From the NCBI GenBank assembly GCA_902767915.1, contig CACXJE010000005.1, positions 24,613 to 71,896 of the forward strand: 47,284 nt of DNA, in the 5' to 3' direction. Source of the stretch: Oscillospiraceae bacterium (lineage in GTDB: Bacteria; Bacillota; Clostridia; Oscillospirales; Oscillospiraceae). Every line of letters begins with the position of its first letter. Within the stretch, counting starts at the first letter, position 1. Positions 35,059 through 42,480 of the stretch are shown in pieces. The position numbers were made by a program, and so were the translations under genes. The notes under the pieces were generated by a model. That model ran no database searches. It was given only the letters and a program-made list of their open reading frames with translations, and was not told the DNA's origin.

Positions 35059-35792
35059 GCCATTCCCTCCCGTAAAAGTTGAATCAGTACGTCCCGGACC
35101 CGCTGTGAGCTGTAGGGTTCGTCGTCAAGCTCAATGGAGTTGGCCGCATCCCTGATGTCCCACAGGTGATGCGCGTCCGATGAGCAGAGCATCCGCCGGT
35201 CCTGCAGACCGTATTTTTCGCGGTATTCCTCCCGGTTTTCCCGATCGTTGAGTTCCACCGTAGGAAAGAACGGTCTCTCGGGCAGATCGCCCAGAATGCC
35301 GATGATCCCGTTGGATGGACGGTCGATATGGGCCGGAAAGGCCGCGCCGCCGCAGGACAGTGCAAGCGCTGTGCCCTCTTCCAGGCTGAGCGTCGTGGCC
35401 GGAATCAGAAGATTCGGCTCTTCTCCGACAACATTGTCGTCTACATCCACAAAAAGCTGATTGCCGAAAATCTCCGGCTTATTGCGGATCGGCAGCCGGT
35501 GCTCCCGGACCTGCCGCTCAAATTCCTCCGCCTGCACCAGACCGGGAAACAGACAGACCAGATGGATCTCTTCTGCGGTGGTCAGTTCCATGCCCGGCAC
35601 ACCCACGATCCCGTATTGCCGGCAGGCCTGCAGCAGAGCGCCGCAGTTGCCGCAGGTGTTGTGGTCGGTCAGAGCAATCAGCTGAAGCCCGCAGAGGCTC
35701 GCCATACCCGCGATATTCGAGGGGGTCATGTCGTCGTCCGCGCAGGGCGAGAGGCAGGAATGTAAATGCAGATCATAGAAGTAGCGGCTCAT
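35055..35792 (-). CDS. PHP-domain phosphoesterase in the hydrogenase operon
   Basis: This 245-residue PHP-superfamily protein has metal-site motifs DLHLHSCLSPC (H9, H11), LIALTDHNTCGN, a GMELTT loop, FPAHIDRPSNG and CSSDAHHL. The match to the TrpH/YciV-like PHP branch is good, and that branch includes phosphoesterases and 5'-nucleotidases. It is coupled by ATGA overlaps on both sides, to the DRTGG gene before it and the GHKL gene after it. In this setting it may remove phosphate from a signalling substrate; the substrate is unknown. Confidence 0.87.
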   Translation of the reverse strand: MSRYFYDLHLHSCLSPCADDDMTPSNIAGMASLCGLQLIALTDHNTCGNCGALLQACRQYGIVGVPGMELTTAEEIHLVCLFPGLVQAEEFERQVREHRLPIRNKPEIFGNQLFVDVDDNVVGEEPNLLIPATTLSLEEGTALALSCGGAAFPAHIDRPSNGIIGILGDLPERPFFPTVELNDRENREEYREKYGLQDRRMLCSSDAHHLWDIRDAANSIELDDEPYSSQRVRDVLIQLLREGMA

Positions 35793-36115
35793 AACAGCGC
35801 CGCCACCTTTGCGCCGATGGAGAAGGAGGACTCAGCCGTTGAAAAAATGTTAATGCCTTTTTTTTCTGCCAGTTCCTGAACACCGGGGTCCAGCGTCACA
35901 TCCTCGCTGAGGATCACGCAGGCCACGTCCACCAGAACCGCCACAGCCACCACGTTGTTGTTCGACATAATGGTGATCCAGACGTCGCCGGATTGGGCGT
36001 TGCCCATGACCCAGGAAAGCAGGTCGCCGGTGTAGCCCCCTTCGATCTCCCGCTCGGGCTCGCAGAGACAGACCGTCTTCAGCGACAGCCGTTCGGCCAT
36101 TTCCTGTACGGTCAT
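35789..36115 (-). CDS. DRTGG-domain protein 2
   Basis: This 108-residue protein is a single DRTGG domain (a small fold also found with CBS domains and in phosphotransacetylase-type proteins). Typical features are a conserved SDVWITIMSNNNVVAVAVLVDVACVILSED-like core and an ending GINIFSTAESSFSIGAKVAALL. The start at 36115 overlaps the stop of the HydS-like gene in ATGA and has GGAGGGAG upstream, which excludes an in-frame extension inside that gene. Its ligand is unknown. It differs clearly from DRTGG protein 1 in the same operon. Confidence 0.85.
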   Translation of the reverse strand: MTVQEMAERLSLKTVCLCEPEREIEGGYTGDLLSWVMGNAQSGDVWITIMSNNNVVAVAVLVDVACVILSEDVTLDPGVQELAEKKGINIFSTAESSFSIGAKVAALL

Positions 36116-37404
36116 TTCTCCGCTCCCTCCTTCTGCGCCTGCAAATGGCGTTTGAGCAGGACGATGCAGTCTTCCATCCGGCATTCGCCCTTGACCACGT
36201 CCTCAGCGAAGGTACGGCAGGTGGGCGCGCCGCAGGAACCGCAGTCGATCTGAGGCAGCCGCTCATAGATCTCGTCCATCTGCGCCATCATCCGCATGGC
36301 CTCGAACCGATCCTCGCTGAACCGCTCCGGGGGCACATAGTCTTTGATGGGGTTATCCACCATGGCGTCGGGCGGGATATAATCGGGCTCCTTGTCCTCC
36401 AGATGCAGGTAGTTCCGGTAGTTCGGAAGCCCGCGGCGGAAGGACAGCAGTCTCGACCTGGCGATGTAGGGGTTTTCCACCGTCGCTGCGCCGCCAACAC
36501 AGCCGCCGGGACAGGCGTTCAGCTCCACGAATTCCAGGGCCGGCAGCTTGCCGTTCTCGATGGCGTCCAGGACCTGGATCGCGTTGTCCATGTCGTCGGC
36601 TGCGAGATAGCGGTCTAAATACAGCCCTTCGACCTCGCCGCCGGAGCTGGCCCACTTGACGCCGGCAATGCCGGCCTTGCTGCGCATAGTGAATTCTCTG
36701 CCCTTGCCGAATTTTCCGGAGAGCTGCTTATAGACGTCGCTGATCGAAATCACGTAGTCGATGCTGCTCTTGGTCTGGGAAAGGCCGTTCTTCGCGTAGC
36801 TGGTTTTTGCCGGGCAGGGAGAGATAAAGACGGTGCAGATCTCCTCGGGCATCAGCGTCGGATACTTCTGCAGGGCGGAGGCCTTCGCGGCACGGCTGGC
36901 ATATTCCACCGGGGGCAGAATCGGAAGCACATGATCGCATAGCTCCGGGAAGCGGATCCGGATCAGCCGCACGATGGCAGGACAGGCTGAGCTGATGACG
37001 GGTTTGAGAATGTTTGGTTTACGCATATACCGCCGCGTGCATTCGGAAATGATTTCCGCGCTGCGGGCAACTTCGTAGACGTCGTCAAATCCGAGCTCCA
37101 GGAGGCCCTGAAGCAGCTCGCCAATATCGGCAAGCTCGTCAAACTGCCCGTAAAGAGCCGGAGCCGGCAGGGCAATGCGCCATTTGTACTTGGGGTCAAT
37201 GTCGCTGAGTGAATCGAATACCGCCCGCTTTGCCTTGTGCTGACAGACCCGCACGCAGCGGCCGCAGTCGATGCAAAGCTCCGAGCGGATCACAGCATGA
37301 CCGTCGCGAACACGAATGGCCTCCGTGGGGCACTGACGCAGGCAAGAGGTACATCCGATGCACTTTTGCGCATCCAGAGAAACAGAGTGCTGGAATTCTG
37401 CCAT
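36112..37404 (-). CDS. HydS-like [FeFe] hydrogenase-domain protein, putative sensor
   Basis: This 430-residue protein has two N-terminal ferredoxin clusters (C15-C25 and C44-C54), an H-cluster domain and a C-terminal Fe-S_4-type cluster motif (DCGSCGAPTCRTFAEDVVKGEC, broken here at CRMEDC). The four cysteines expected to hold the H-cluster cubane are present: C141, C197, C298, C302. L1 reads SSACPAI, so the proton-relay cysteine is A140 and the tryptophan is missing. L3 is ELNACPGGCVGG and lacks GGGxP. This agrees with putative sensory hydrogenases rather than catalytic ones. No PAS domain. It sits between a GHKL ATPase and DRTGG protein 2. Confidence 0.88.
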   Translation of the reverse strand: MAEFQHSVSLDAQKCIGCTSCLRQCPTEAIRVRDGHAVIRSELCIDCGRCVRVCQHKAKRAVFDSLSDIDPKYKWRIALPAPALYGQFDELADIGELLQGLLELGFDDVYEVARSAEIISECTRRYMRKPNILKPVISSACPAIVRLIRIRFPELCDHVLPILPPVEYASRAAKASALQKYPTLMPEEICTVFISPCPAKTSYAKNGLSQTKSSIDYVISISDVYKQLSGKFGKGREFTMRSKAGIAGVKWASSGGEVEGLYLDRYLAADDMDNAIQVLDAIENGKLPALEFVELNACPGGCVGGAATVENPYIARSRLLSFRRGLPNYRNYLHLEDKEPDYIPPDAMVDNPIKDYVPPERFSEDRFEAMRMMAQMDEIYERLPQIDCGSCGAPTCRTFAEDVVKGECRMEDCIVLLKRHLQAQKEGAEK

Positions 37405-37422
37405 TGAATCACTCCCCTCGTG

Positions 37423-37842
37423 CTAAACGCTCACGACCATTGTGAGCTTGGTTCCGACACCGACCTGGGTTTCGATCTCAAGGCTGTCGGTGTATCGTTT
37501 CATGTTTGGCAGACCCATTCCTGCGCCGAAGCCCATGTTGCGAATCTGCTCGGTGGATGTGGAGTAGCCTTCCTTCATGGCAAGCTCCACGTCAGGGATG
37601 CCGGGACCGTGGTCCTCCAGCACCATGACGACCTTGTCGGGATAGACCATGACGTCCGCTGTACCGCCGTCGGCATGGATCACCATGTTGATTTCACCCT
37701 CATACATGGCAATGGAGCAGCGCCGGATCACATCGGAAGGAAAGCCCAACTGGCGCAGTTTCTTTTTCACTGCGACGGAGGCGTCTCCCGCGGAGGAGAA
37801 GTCCATTCCGTCAATCTCGAAGTGGAAATGCAGCGCCGACAT
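37423..37842 (-). CDS. RsbW-like GHKL ATPase (anti-sigma-type kinase fold)
   Basis: This 139-residue protein is an RsbW/SpoIIAB-type ATP-binding domain. The N-box region is CSIAMYEGEINMVIHA, G1 is EDHGPGIPD and G2 is GFGAGMGLPNMKRYTD. Proteins of this type phosphorylate anti-sigma antagonists or bind sigma factors, yet no such partner gene is in the operon. It begins four bases after DRTGG protein 1 stops and precedes the HydS-like gene by 18 bases. Its substrate may be one of the DRTGG proteins, which is speculation. Confidence 0.86.
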   Translation of the reverse strand: MSALHFHFEIDGMDFSSAGDASVAVKKKLRQLGFPSDVIRRCSIAMYEGEINMVIHADGGTADVMVYPDKVVMVLEDHGPGIPDVELAMKEGYSTSTEQIRNMGFGAGMGLPNMKRYTDSLEIETQVGVGTKLTMVVSV

Positions 37843-37846
37843 GGGA

Positions 37847-38191
37847 TCACGCTCCGTTCAGCAGACCGGTCTCATAGAGACGGCCCGCAGCCGAGAACAT
37901 GTGGTGCTCCGTGACCATGGTAACGATGTCGTTGGCGTTGGACAGAGACACGATCTCGGGGGTGGGACGCTTGCCGCAGACGAACACGATGCAGTGCATA
38001 TCCAGCATCATCGCCGTGCGGACGACCTGCGGGTTCAGGAGCCCCGTGATCAGCACAGACTGATTGGTAGCATAGGCAAGCACGTCGCTCATCATGTCGC
38101 AGCAAAAGGCGTCATGAACTTCGGTGTCCAGCATATCCTCGCCGCACAGGATCTTTGCGTCCAGCAGGGCTGCGATTTCACGAATTTTCAT
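37847..38191 (-). CDS. DRTGG-domain protein 1
   Basis: This 114-residue single DRTGG-domain protein begins MKIREIAALLDAKILCGED and has the core VLAYATNQSVLITGLLNPQ and CIVFVCGKRPTPEIV. Start choice: a first in-frame ATG at 38197 touches the ribosome site AAGGGAGG, leaving no spacing; the second ATG at 38191 has the normal six bases and is preferred. It lies 32 bases after hydC. Two DRTGG proteins of this kind recur in clostridial hydrogenase operons, but their ligand is not established. Confidence 0.85.
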   Translation of the reverse strand: MKIREIAALLDAKILCGEDMLDTEVHDAFCCDMMSDVLAYATNQSVLITGLLNPQVVRTAMMLDMHCIVFVCGKRPTPEIVSLSNANDIVTMVTEHHMFSAAGRLYETGLLNGA

Positions 38192-38223
38192 GGGCATCCT
38201 CCCTTTTGGCGTTTTGAAGCGGA

Positions 38224-38715
38224 TTAATACTTGGCCAGGATGCCTTCGATCATGTCGGGAGTCAAACGGCCGTAGACGTCTTCGTTGATCATCATGACGG
38301 GAGCGAGGCCGCAGGCGCCGACGCAGCGGCAGGCTTCCAGAGAGAACTTACCGTCGGGGGTGCACTCGCCTTCCTTGATCTTCAACAGCTCGATCAGCTT
38401 GTCGAGGACAGCCTGAGAGCCCTTGACGTAGCAGGCTGTGCCCAGGCAGACGGAAATGCGGTACTCACCCTTGGGCGCCAGTGCAAACTGAGCGTAGAAG
38501 GTTGAGATGCCGTAGATCTTTTCCAGGGGAGCTCCGGTGGCGTCGGAGATCATAGTTTGGACCTCAATGGGCAGATAGCCATAGATGTCCTGGGCTTTTT
38601 GCATGATGGGCATCAGGGAGCCGGGCTGGTCCTTCAGTTCGGCGATAACGGCCATCAGCTTCTCTTCTTGTTCCTTCGTGCCACGAAAAGGAACTGTCGT
38701 TACTTTACAAGCCAT
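38224..38715 (-). CDS. hydC: Hydrogenase subunit HydC (NuoE-like [2Fe-2S])
   Basis: This 163-residue protein is the thioredoxin-like [2Fe-2S] subunit that partners HydB. An N-terminal helical domain (about 1-75, with YGYLPIEVQTMIS and IYGISTFYAQF) leads to the cluster fold: C90 and C95 (CLGTACYVKGS) and C131 and C135 (CRCVGACGLAP). The family's four cluster cysteines are present. It is the first gene of the ten-gene operon, so its promoter region controls the block. AGGAGG lies about 12 bases upstream of ATG, a long spacing. Confidence 0.94.
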   Translation of the reverse strand: MACKVTTVPFRGTKEQEEKLMAVIAELKDQPGSLMPIMQKAQDIYGYLPIEVQTMISDATGAPLEKIYGISTFYAQFALAPKGEYRISVCLGTACYVKGSQAVLDKLIELLKIKEGECTPDGKFSLEACRCVGACGLAPVMMINEDVYGRLTPDMIEGILAKY

Positions 38716-38744
38716 AGGTTCTTTTATACCTCCTGTTGTGATCG

Positions 38745-38760
38745 CGCGTATATATTCGCG
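38745..38760. promoter_or_regulatory. Candidate operator in the hydrogenase promoter
   Basis: CGCGTATATATTCGCG is an inverted repeat, matching its own complement except at the two positions next to the CGCG arms. It lies downstream of the -10 box, near the expected transcription start and before the hydC ribosome site, a place suited to a repressor. It does not resemble the known Rex box. Confidence 0.45.
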
Positions 38761-38769
38761 TACAGATTA

Positions 38770-38798
38770 AATATATCAGATTATCACTGAAAAGTAAA
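38770..38798 (-). promoter_or_regulatory. Promoter of the hydrogenase operon
   Basis: Minus strand: TTTACT (38798-38793), 17-base spacer, TATATT (38775-38770), 54 bases before the hydC start. Confidence 0.65.
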
Positions 38799-38852
38799 GT
38801 GGTAATCCTTGTTTTTTTGTTTAGAATCATAAAAATATGCAGAATTAACATT

Positions 38853-38902
38853 CAGCAAAACCCAGGCTGCGGCAACAGTCTGCCGAAGCCTGGGTTTTGC
38901 TG
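38853..38902 (-). terminator. Hairpin after the ABC-F gene
   Basis: CAGCAAAACCCAGGCT (38853-38868) pairs perfectly with 38887-38902, and an inner CGGCA/TGCCG stem extends it. On the minus strand there is a T-run inside the right arm but none after it. It probably ends the alaS-to-ABC-F transcript ahead of the hydrogenase promoter. Confidence 0.6.
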
Positions 38903-38932
38903 ATATTATTATTCTGCGTGTTCCGTTTTGCC

Positions 38933-40810
38933 TCAGACAAGCTGTTCGGCGGCAGATTCCCACTGCGCCATCAGATCGTTCAGATCGGCATCGGCTGCCT
39001 CCCGTTCGGCGGTAAGCCGCAAAAGCTCCTGATAGTCGGTGGCTGCCGCCTGAAGCTGCTCGTCAAGCTCGGAGATCCGCTGCTCCTGCTTTTCGATCTC
39101 CCGTTCCAGCCGGCGGACCTCCTTCTCCAAGGCCTTGGAATCCACCTTTGCCCTCGGTTTTTCCTTTTTTTCCGGCTTCGCGGTCTGGGGGATGGGCCGA
39201 ACCGCCGCATTTTCCTTCAGACTGCGGTATTTGGCGTAGCCGCAGGGATAATCCTTGATCTGTCCGTCCTCCAGCTCCCAGATCCGGGTGGCAAATTTGT
39301 CCACGAAGTACCGGTCATGGGAGACAAACAGCAGCGTGCCCTCGTATTCCTCTATGGCGCACTCCACCCACTCCCGGGAGGCGATGTCCAGATGGTTTGT
39401 GGGCTCGTCAAGGATCAGCAGATTGATCTTCTCATCCATCAGCATGCAAAGCCGCAGCCGGGACTGCTCGCCGCCGGAGAGGGTCCCCACGGTCTTGAAC
39501 ACGTCCTCCCCGGAAAACAGGAAAGCGCCCAGGCGGTCTCTGGCTGCCTGGGGGGTGCAGTTGAGCTCATAGAGCATGGTGTCGTACAGGGTCCGCTCCG
39601 GATGGGCAAACTGCATCACCTGGGGCAGATAAGCGGTCTTCACCGTGGGACCGAAGCGGATCCGACCGGCGTCCACCGGCTCCTCCCCCAGAAGGCAGCG
39701 CAGGAAGGTGGTCTTGCCGGTGCCGTTGTCACCCAGGATCGCGATTCGCTCGCCGCCCTCCACGTGCAGCTCCACGTCGGAAAACAGCGTTTTTTCGCCG
39801 AACCGCTTGGAGAGATCCTTTACGGAGAATACAGCGTCGCCGAAGAACTCCTTTTCCCCGAACCGGGCCTTCAGAGTTTTTTCGGTTCTTGGCCGTTCGG
39901 TCTTGCGGATCCGCTCCAGCCGGTGCTGCATAGCCATCGCCCGTCGGTAGAGCACCCGGTTGTTGATGCCCCAGCCCTTCATACGCTCTACGGTGTAGGA
40001 AAGCTGGCTGATTTTGGCCTGCTCCTGCTCATATTGCTTGAGCTGCAGATTGAATCGGGCCTGCTTCTCCTCCAGATAGAAGGAATAGTTGCCGTTATAG
40101 TGCTCGGCCCTGCCGTCCCGGATCTCTATGATCCGGTCCACCACCTGATCCAGGAAATAACGGTCGTGGGAGATGGTCAGGGTGGTGCCCTTGAACTGCT
40201 TGATGTAGCTCTCCAGCCACTCCACGCTCTTGAGATCCAGGTGGTTCGTGGGCTCGTCCAGCAGCAGAATATCCGTGTTCTCCAGAAGCAGCCGGGCCAG
40301 GTTCACCCGGGTCTTCTCTCCGCCGGAGAGCTGGGTGAAAAAGCGGTCCCGCATGGCGGCCGGGATCCCCAGGCCATTGCAGATTTTGTCCACGTTCATG
40401 TCCATGTCGTAGCCGCCGCCCACCTCATAGGCATTGGTCAGCCGATCATACTCCGACAGAATGGCCTTGTCGGAGGAAACCGTCATCTGATGCTCCAGGG
40501 CCTCCATCCGTTTTTTCATGGCGAACAAATCCCGGTAGGCGGAGCGCAGCACGTTTTCCACGGTATAACCCTCCGGGTAAACCGGGATCTGGGAAATGAG
40601 GCCGATTTTCCGGCCGGGCGCAAAGACGATCACGCCGTCGTCCGGCTCCAGCTCTCCGGTGAGCATACGAAAGAGCGTCGTTTTTCCACAGCCGTTCCGG
40701 CCCATGATTCCGACGCATTCTCCGGTCTGTATTTCAAAAGTCAGTCCGTCCAGCAGGATCTCTCCCACCTCGAAGGACTTTTTCAGGTTCTGTACAGATA
40801 ATTCAATCAT
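38933..40810 (-). CDS. ABC-F family ATPase
   Basis: This 625-residue protein has two ABC cassettes and no membrane domain, as in ABC-F proteins that act on the ribosome. Cassette 1: Walker A GRNGCGKTT, signature LSGGEKTRVNLARLLL, Walker B ILLLDEPTNHLD. Cassette 2: GDNGTGKTT, LSGGEQSRLRLC, LLILDEPTNHLD. The linker between them is helical, and a charged coiled coil at about 555-620 forms the C-terminal extension. The antibiotic-resistance or translational-quality role cannot be told apart from sequence alone. Its start overlaps the rnmV stop by eight bases. Confidence 0.93.
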   Translation of the reverse strand: MIELSVQNLKKSFEVGEILLDGLTFEIQTGECVGIMGRNGCGKTTLFRMLTGELEPDDGVIVFAPGRKIGLISQIPVYPEGYTVENVLRSAYRDLFAMKKRMEALEHQMTVSSDKAILSEYDRLTNAYEVGGGYDMDMNVDKICNGLGIPAAMRDRFFTQLSGGEKTRVNLARLLLENTDILLLDEPTNHLDLKSVEWLESYIKQFKGTTLTISHDRYFLDQVVDRIIEIRDGRAEHYNGNYSFYLEEKQARFNLQLKQYEQEQAKISQLSYTVERMKGWGINNRVLYRRAMAMQHRLERIRKTERPRTEKTLKARFGEKEFFGDAVFSVKDLSKRFGEKTLFSDVELHVEGGERIAILGDNGTGKTTFLRCLLGEEPVDAGRIRFGPTVKTAYLPQVMQFAHPERTLYDTMLYELNCTPQAARDRLGAFLFSGEDVFKTVGTLSGGEQSRLRLCMLMDEKINLLILDEPTNHLDIASREWVECAIEEYEGTLLFVSHDRYFVDKFATRIWELEDGQIKDYPCGYAKYRSLKENAAVRPIPQTAKPEKKEKPRAKVDSKALEKEVRRLEREIEKQEQRISELDEQLQAAATDYQELLRLTAEREAADADLNDLMAQWESAAEQLV

Positions 40811-41450
40811 AGTGATTCATTGTATGTGAGTCGAGCTTCGTTTCTTCCAGCAATGAGAACAGGGCTTCCCGCGTGATCACACAGTTCAGCGCGGTCAGCA
40901 GGGCGTTCGCGCTGAGATTTTCCGGGAAACCCAGTTTTTTTTGGAGGGACTTCCGCCGTGCTTTGCTGTCGGCACCGCCCGACAGTCCCAGTTCAAACAG
41001 GTCGGTTTTGGTGATCTGATTGGCTGTTGCAGTTCGCGGGCGGCCAATGGCCGCCCCTACGGTGAGGTCGTCCAGGAAGGTCGCGCCGGCGTTTTTTAAG
41101 GCGGTGAGCAGGGTGGCGGGGTCCATGCCCTCGACGCCTAACTTGCCCTCCTTGCCCGGGGCGGCCTTGCGCTTTTCCTTGCCGGGAATGTCGGGGATAT
41201 AGGCGTGCTTCACAAGCTCCGGCGGAATGGCGCCCTTCAGATAATTCCGGATCACCAGGCCCCCGCCGTCGCTGTCCGTCAGGATGATGAGGCCCCGCTG
41301 TTCCGCAACACGACGAAGCAGGGACAGGGTATCGGGATTTCTGAAGATTCCGAAGCCGTTGGTGACAAAGATGGGAGCGTCGATGATCTGAGAAAGGGTG
41401 TTTTGGTCGTAGCGGCCCTCCACCACCAGGGCTTCCTTGATCTTAAGCAT
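40803..41450 (-). CDS. rnmV: Ribonuclease M5 with DUF4093-like C-terminus
   Basis: This 215-residue protein processes 5S rRNA precursors. The TOPRIM domain (about 1-90) has the catalytic EGRYD (E11, D15) and TDSDGGG (D59, D61). The C-terminal region (about 145-205, ITKTDLFELGLSGG and following) is the DUF4093-like part. The linker between them holds residues 131-138 (VGAAIGRP), encoded by REP-like copy D, so this gene has an in-frame insertion at a tolerant site. AGGGGAGG lies six bases upstream of ATG. It overlaps holA by eight bases at its start and the ABC-F gene by eight at its end. Confidence 0.9.
   Translation of the reverse strand: MLKIKEALVVEGRYDQNTLSQIIDAPIFVTNGFGIFRNPDTLSLLRRVAEQRGLIILTDSDGGGLVIRNYLKGAIPPELVKHAYIPDIPGKEKRKAAPGKEGKLGVEGMDPATLLTALKNAGATFLDDLTVGAAIGRPRTATANQITKTDLFELGLSGGADSKARRKSLQKKLGFPENLSANALLTALNCVITREALFSLLEETKLDSHTMNHYD
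41038..41062 (-). repeat. REP-like GTAG palindrome, copy D (inside rnmV)
   Basis: Plus strand: GGGCGGCC (41038-41045), loop AAT, GGCCGCCC (41049-41056), then CTACGG (41057-41062). On the minus strand it reads CCGTAG plus the hairpin. It is read in frame as GTA-GGG-GCG-GCC, giving VGAA and then IGRP, so no stop codon arises. Confidence 0.83.
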
Positions 41451-42480
41451 GCCGGGCCTCCCCTGCCAGCTTCAGAATCAGCAACTCCAAAATCCGTTCC
41501 GGCTCGTCGAAGGAGGTCTTCATCTGCAGGTCCGCCTCCAGGCACAGTTCTACCGCCCTGGCGCAGAAGGCTTCCGGGAGTCTGCGGGCATATTCCATGG
41601 CCTTCTGGGCCGGATATCCGTTGATGCCGCAGAGCTTCATCAGCTCCTGCTGACCCTTGCCGTTGGTCAAGAGCCGCTTGGCCGTGAGAATTCGCCGCAT
41701 CTGGCTGCCCACTGAGCCCAGAATCATCAGAGGCTCCTCCTGCATCTGCAGCAGCGTATGGAGGCATTGCAGGGCGGCCTCGTACCGCTCCGACGCGATG
41801 GCGTCGGTAAGGGTGAAGGTGGCGGCCTCCAGAACCGGCTCCACCAGCAGATCGATATCCGCCTGGGAGACCACCGGGCCCTGCACATAGGCCCCAAGCT
41901 TCTGAATCTCGGAAAGCAGCGTGGTCATATCTCCGCCGGTCCGGTGGATCAGATATTGGGCATCCCGCACCGTGATCTGTTTTTCATATTTCTTAAAATG
42001 TCGGCCGATCCAGGCCACCAGCTCCCGCTCAGAGGGCTGGGAGAATTCCACGATCAAGGCCTGCTCAAAGGCCTCGGCCAAGGCCTTCCGCCGTTTGTCG
42101 ATTTTGAATTCCACGGAGTCATAGACCAAAACCACGGTGCAATAATCCGGGATATCTCCGAAAAACTTGGCGTAGTCGTTCCCGTCCTCCCCCAGCTGGA
42201 AGAAATTCACATCGTCGATCTGAATCATGCTGGTGGGACTCATCATGGGAATCGCCTCCAGACTGTCGTGGACCGCCTGCAGGCTGATATTCTCCTGGGT
42301 AAACCGATGATAGTTGAAGGTTTCAGCAAAGTCCTCCACCAAAAGCTTATGGAGGCTGTTCAGATAATGGCTTCGGAGATAGGCCTCCGTACCGTGAAAC
42401 ACATAGAATCTGCCCGGTTTGTTGTTTTTCAGATCCGCCTTCAGGCGGTCCAGCGGAGTATCTCCTGCCACAGCTTTCAC
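41443..42480 (-). CDS. holA: DNA polymerase III subunit delta
   Basis: This 345-residue clamp-loader subunit helps load the sliding clamp during replication. The N-terminal domain has GRFYVFHGTEAYLRSHYL (about 24-41), the family's Walker-like but non-ATP-binding region; the middle AAA-like part has VLVYDSVEFKIDKRRKAL; the C-terminal collar region has MILGSVGSQMRRILTAKRLL and YARRLPEAF. It starts with GTG at 42480, overlapping the comEC stop in GTGA; there is no clear separate ribosome site, so it depends on coupling. comEC-holA order is common in Firmicutes, which supports both calls. Confidence 0.92.
   Translation of the reverse strand: MKAVAGDTPLDRLKADLKNNKPGRFYVFHGTEAYLRSHYLNSLHKLLVEDFAETFNYHRFTQENISLQAVHDSLEAIPMMSPTSMIQIDDVNFFQLGEDGNDYAKFFGDIPDYCTVVLVYDSVEFKIDKRRKALAEAFEQALIVEFSQPSERELVAWIGRHFKKYEKQITVRDAQYLIHRTGGDMTTLLSEIQKLGAYVQGPVVSQADIDLLVEPVLEAATFTLTDAIASERYEAALQCLHTLLQMQEEPLMILGSVGSQMRRILTAKRLLTNGKGQQELMKLCGINGYPAQKAMEYARRLPEAFCARAVELCLEADLQMKTSFDEPERILELLILKLAGEARHA

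Noticed and set aside
38853-38902. Small RNA gene in the hyd/ABC-F gap
   Set aside because: The hairpin lies just after the ABC-F stop and fits a terminator better; there is no separate promoter reading into it.
38716-38932. Rex box or riboswitch upstream of hydC
   Set aside because: No TTGTGA/TCACAA pair and no conserved riboswitch core were seen in the 217-base gap; only a promoter, a candidate palindrome and the ABC-F hairpin.
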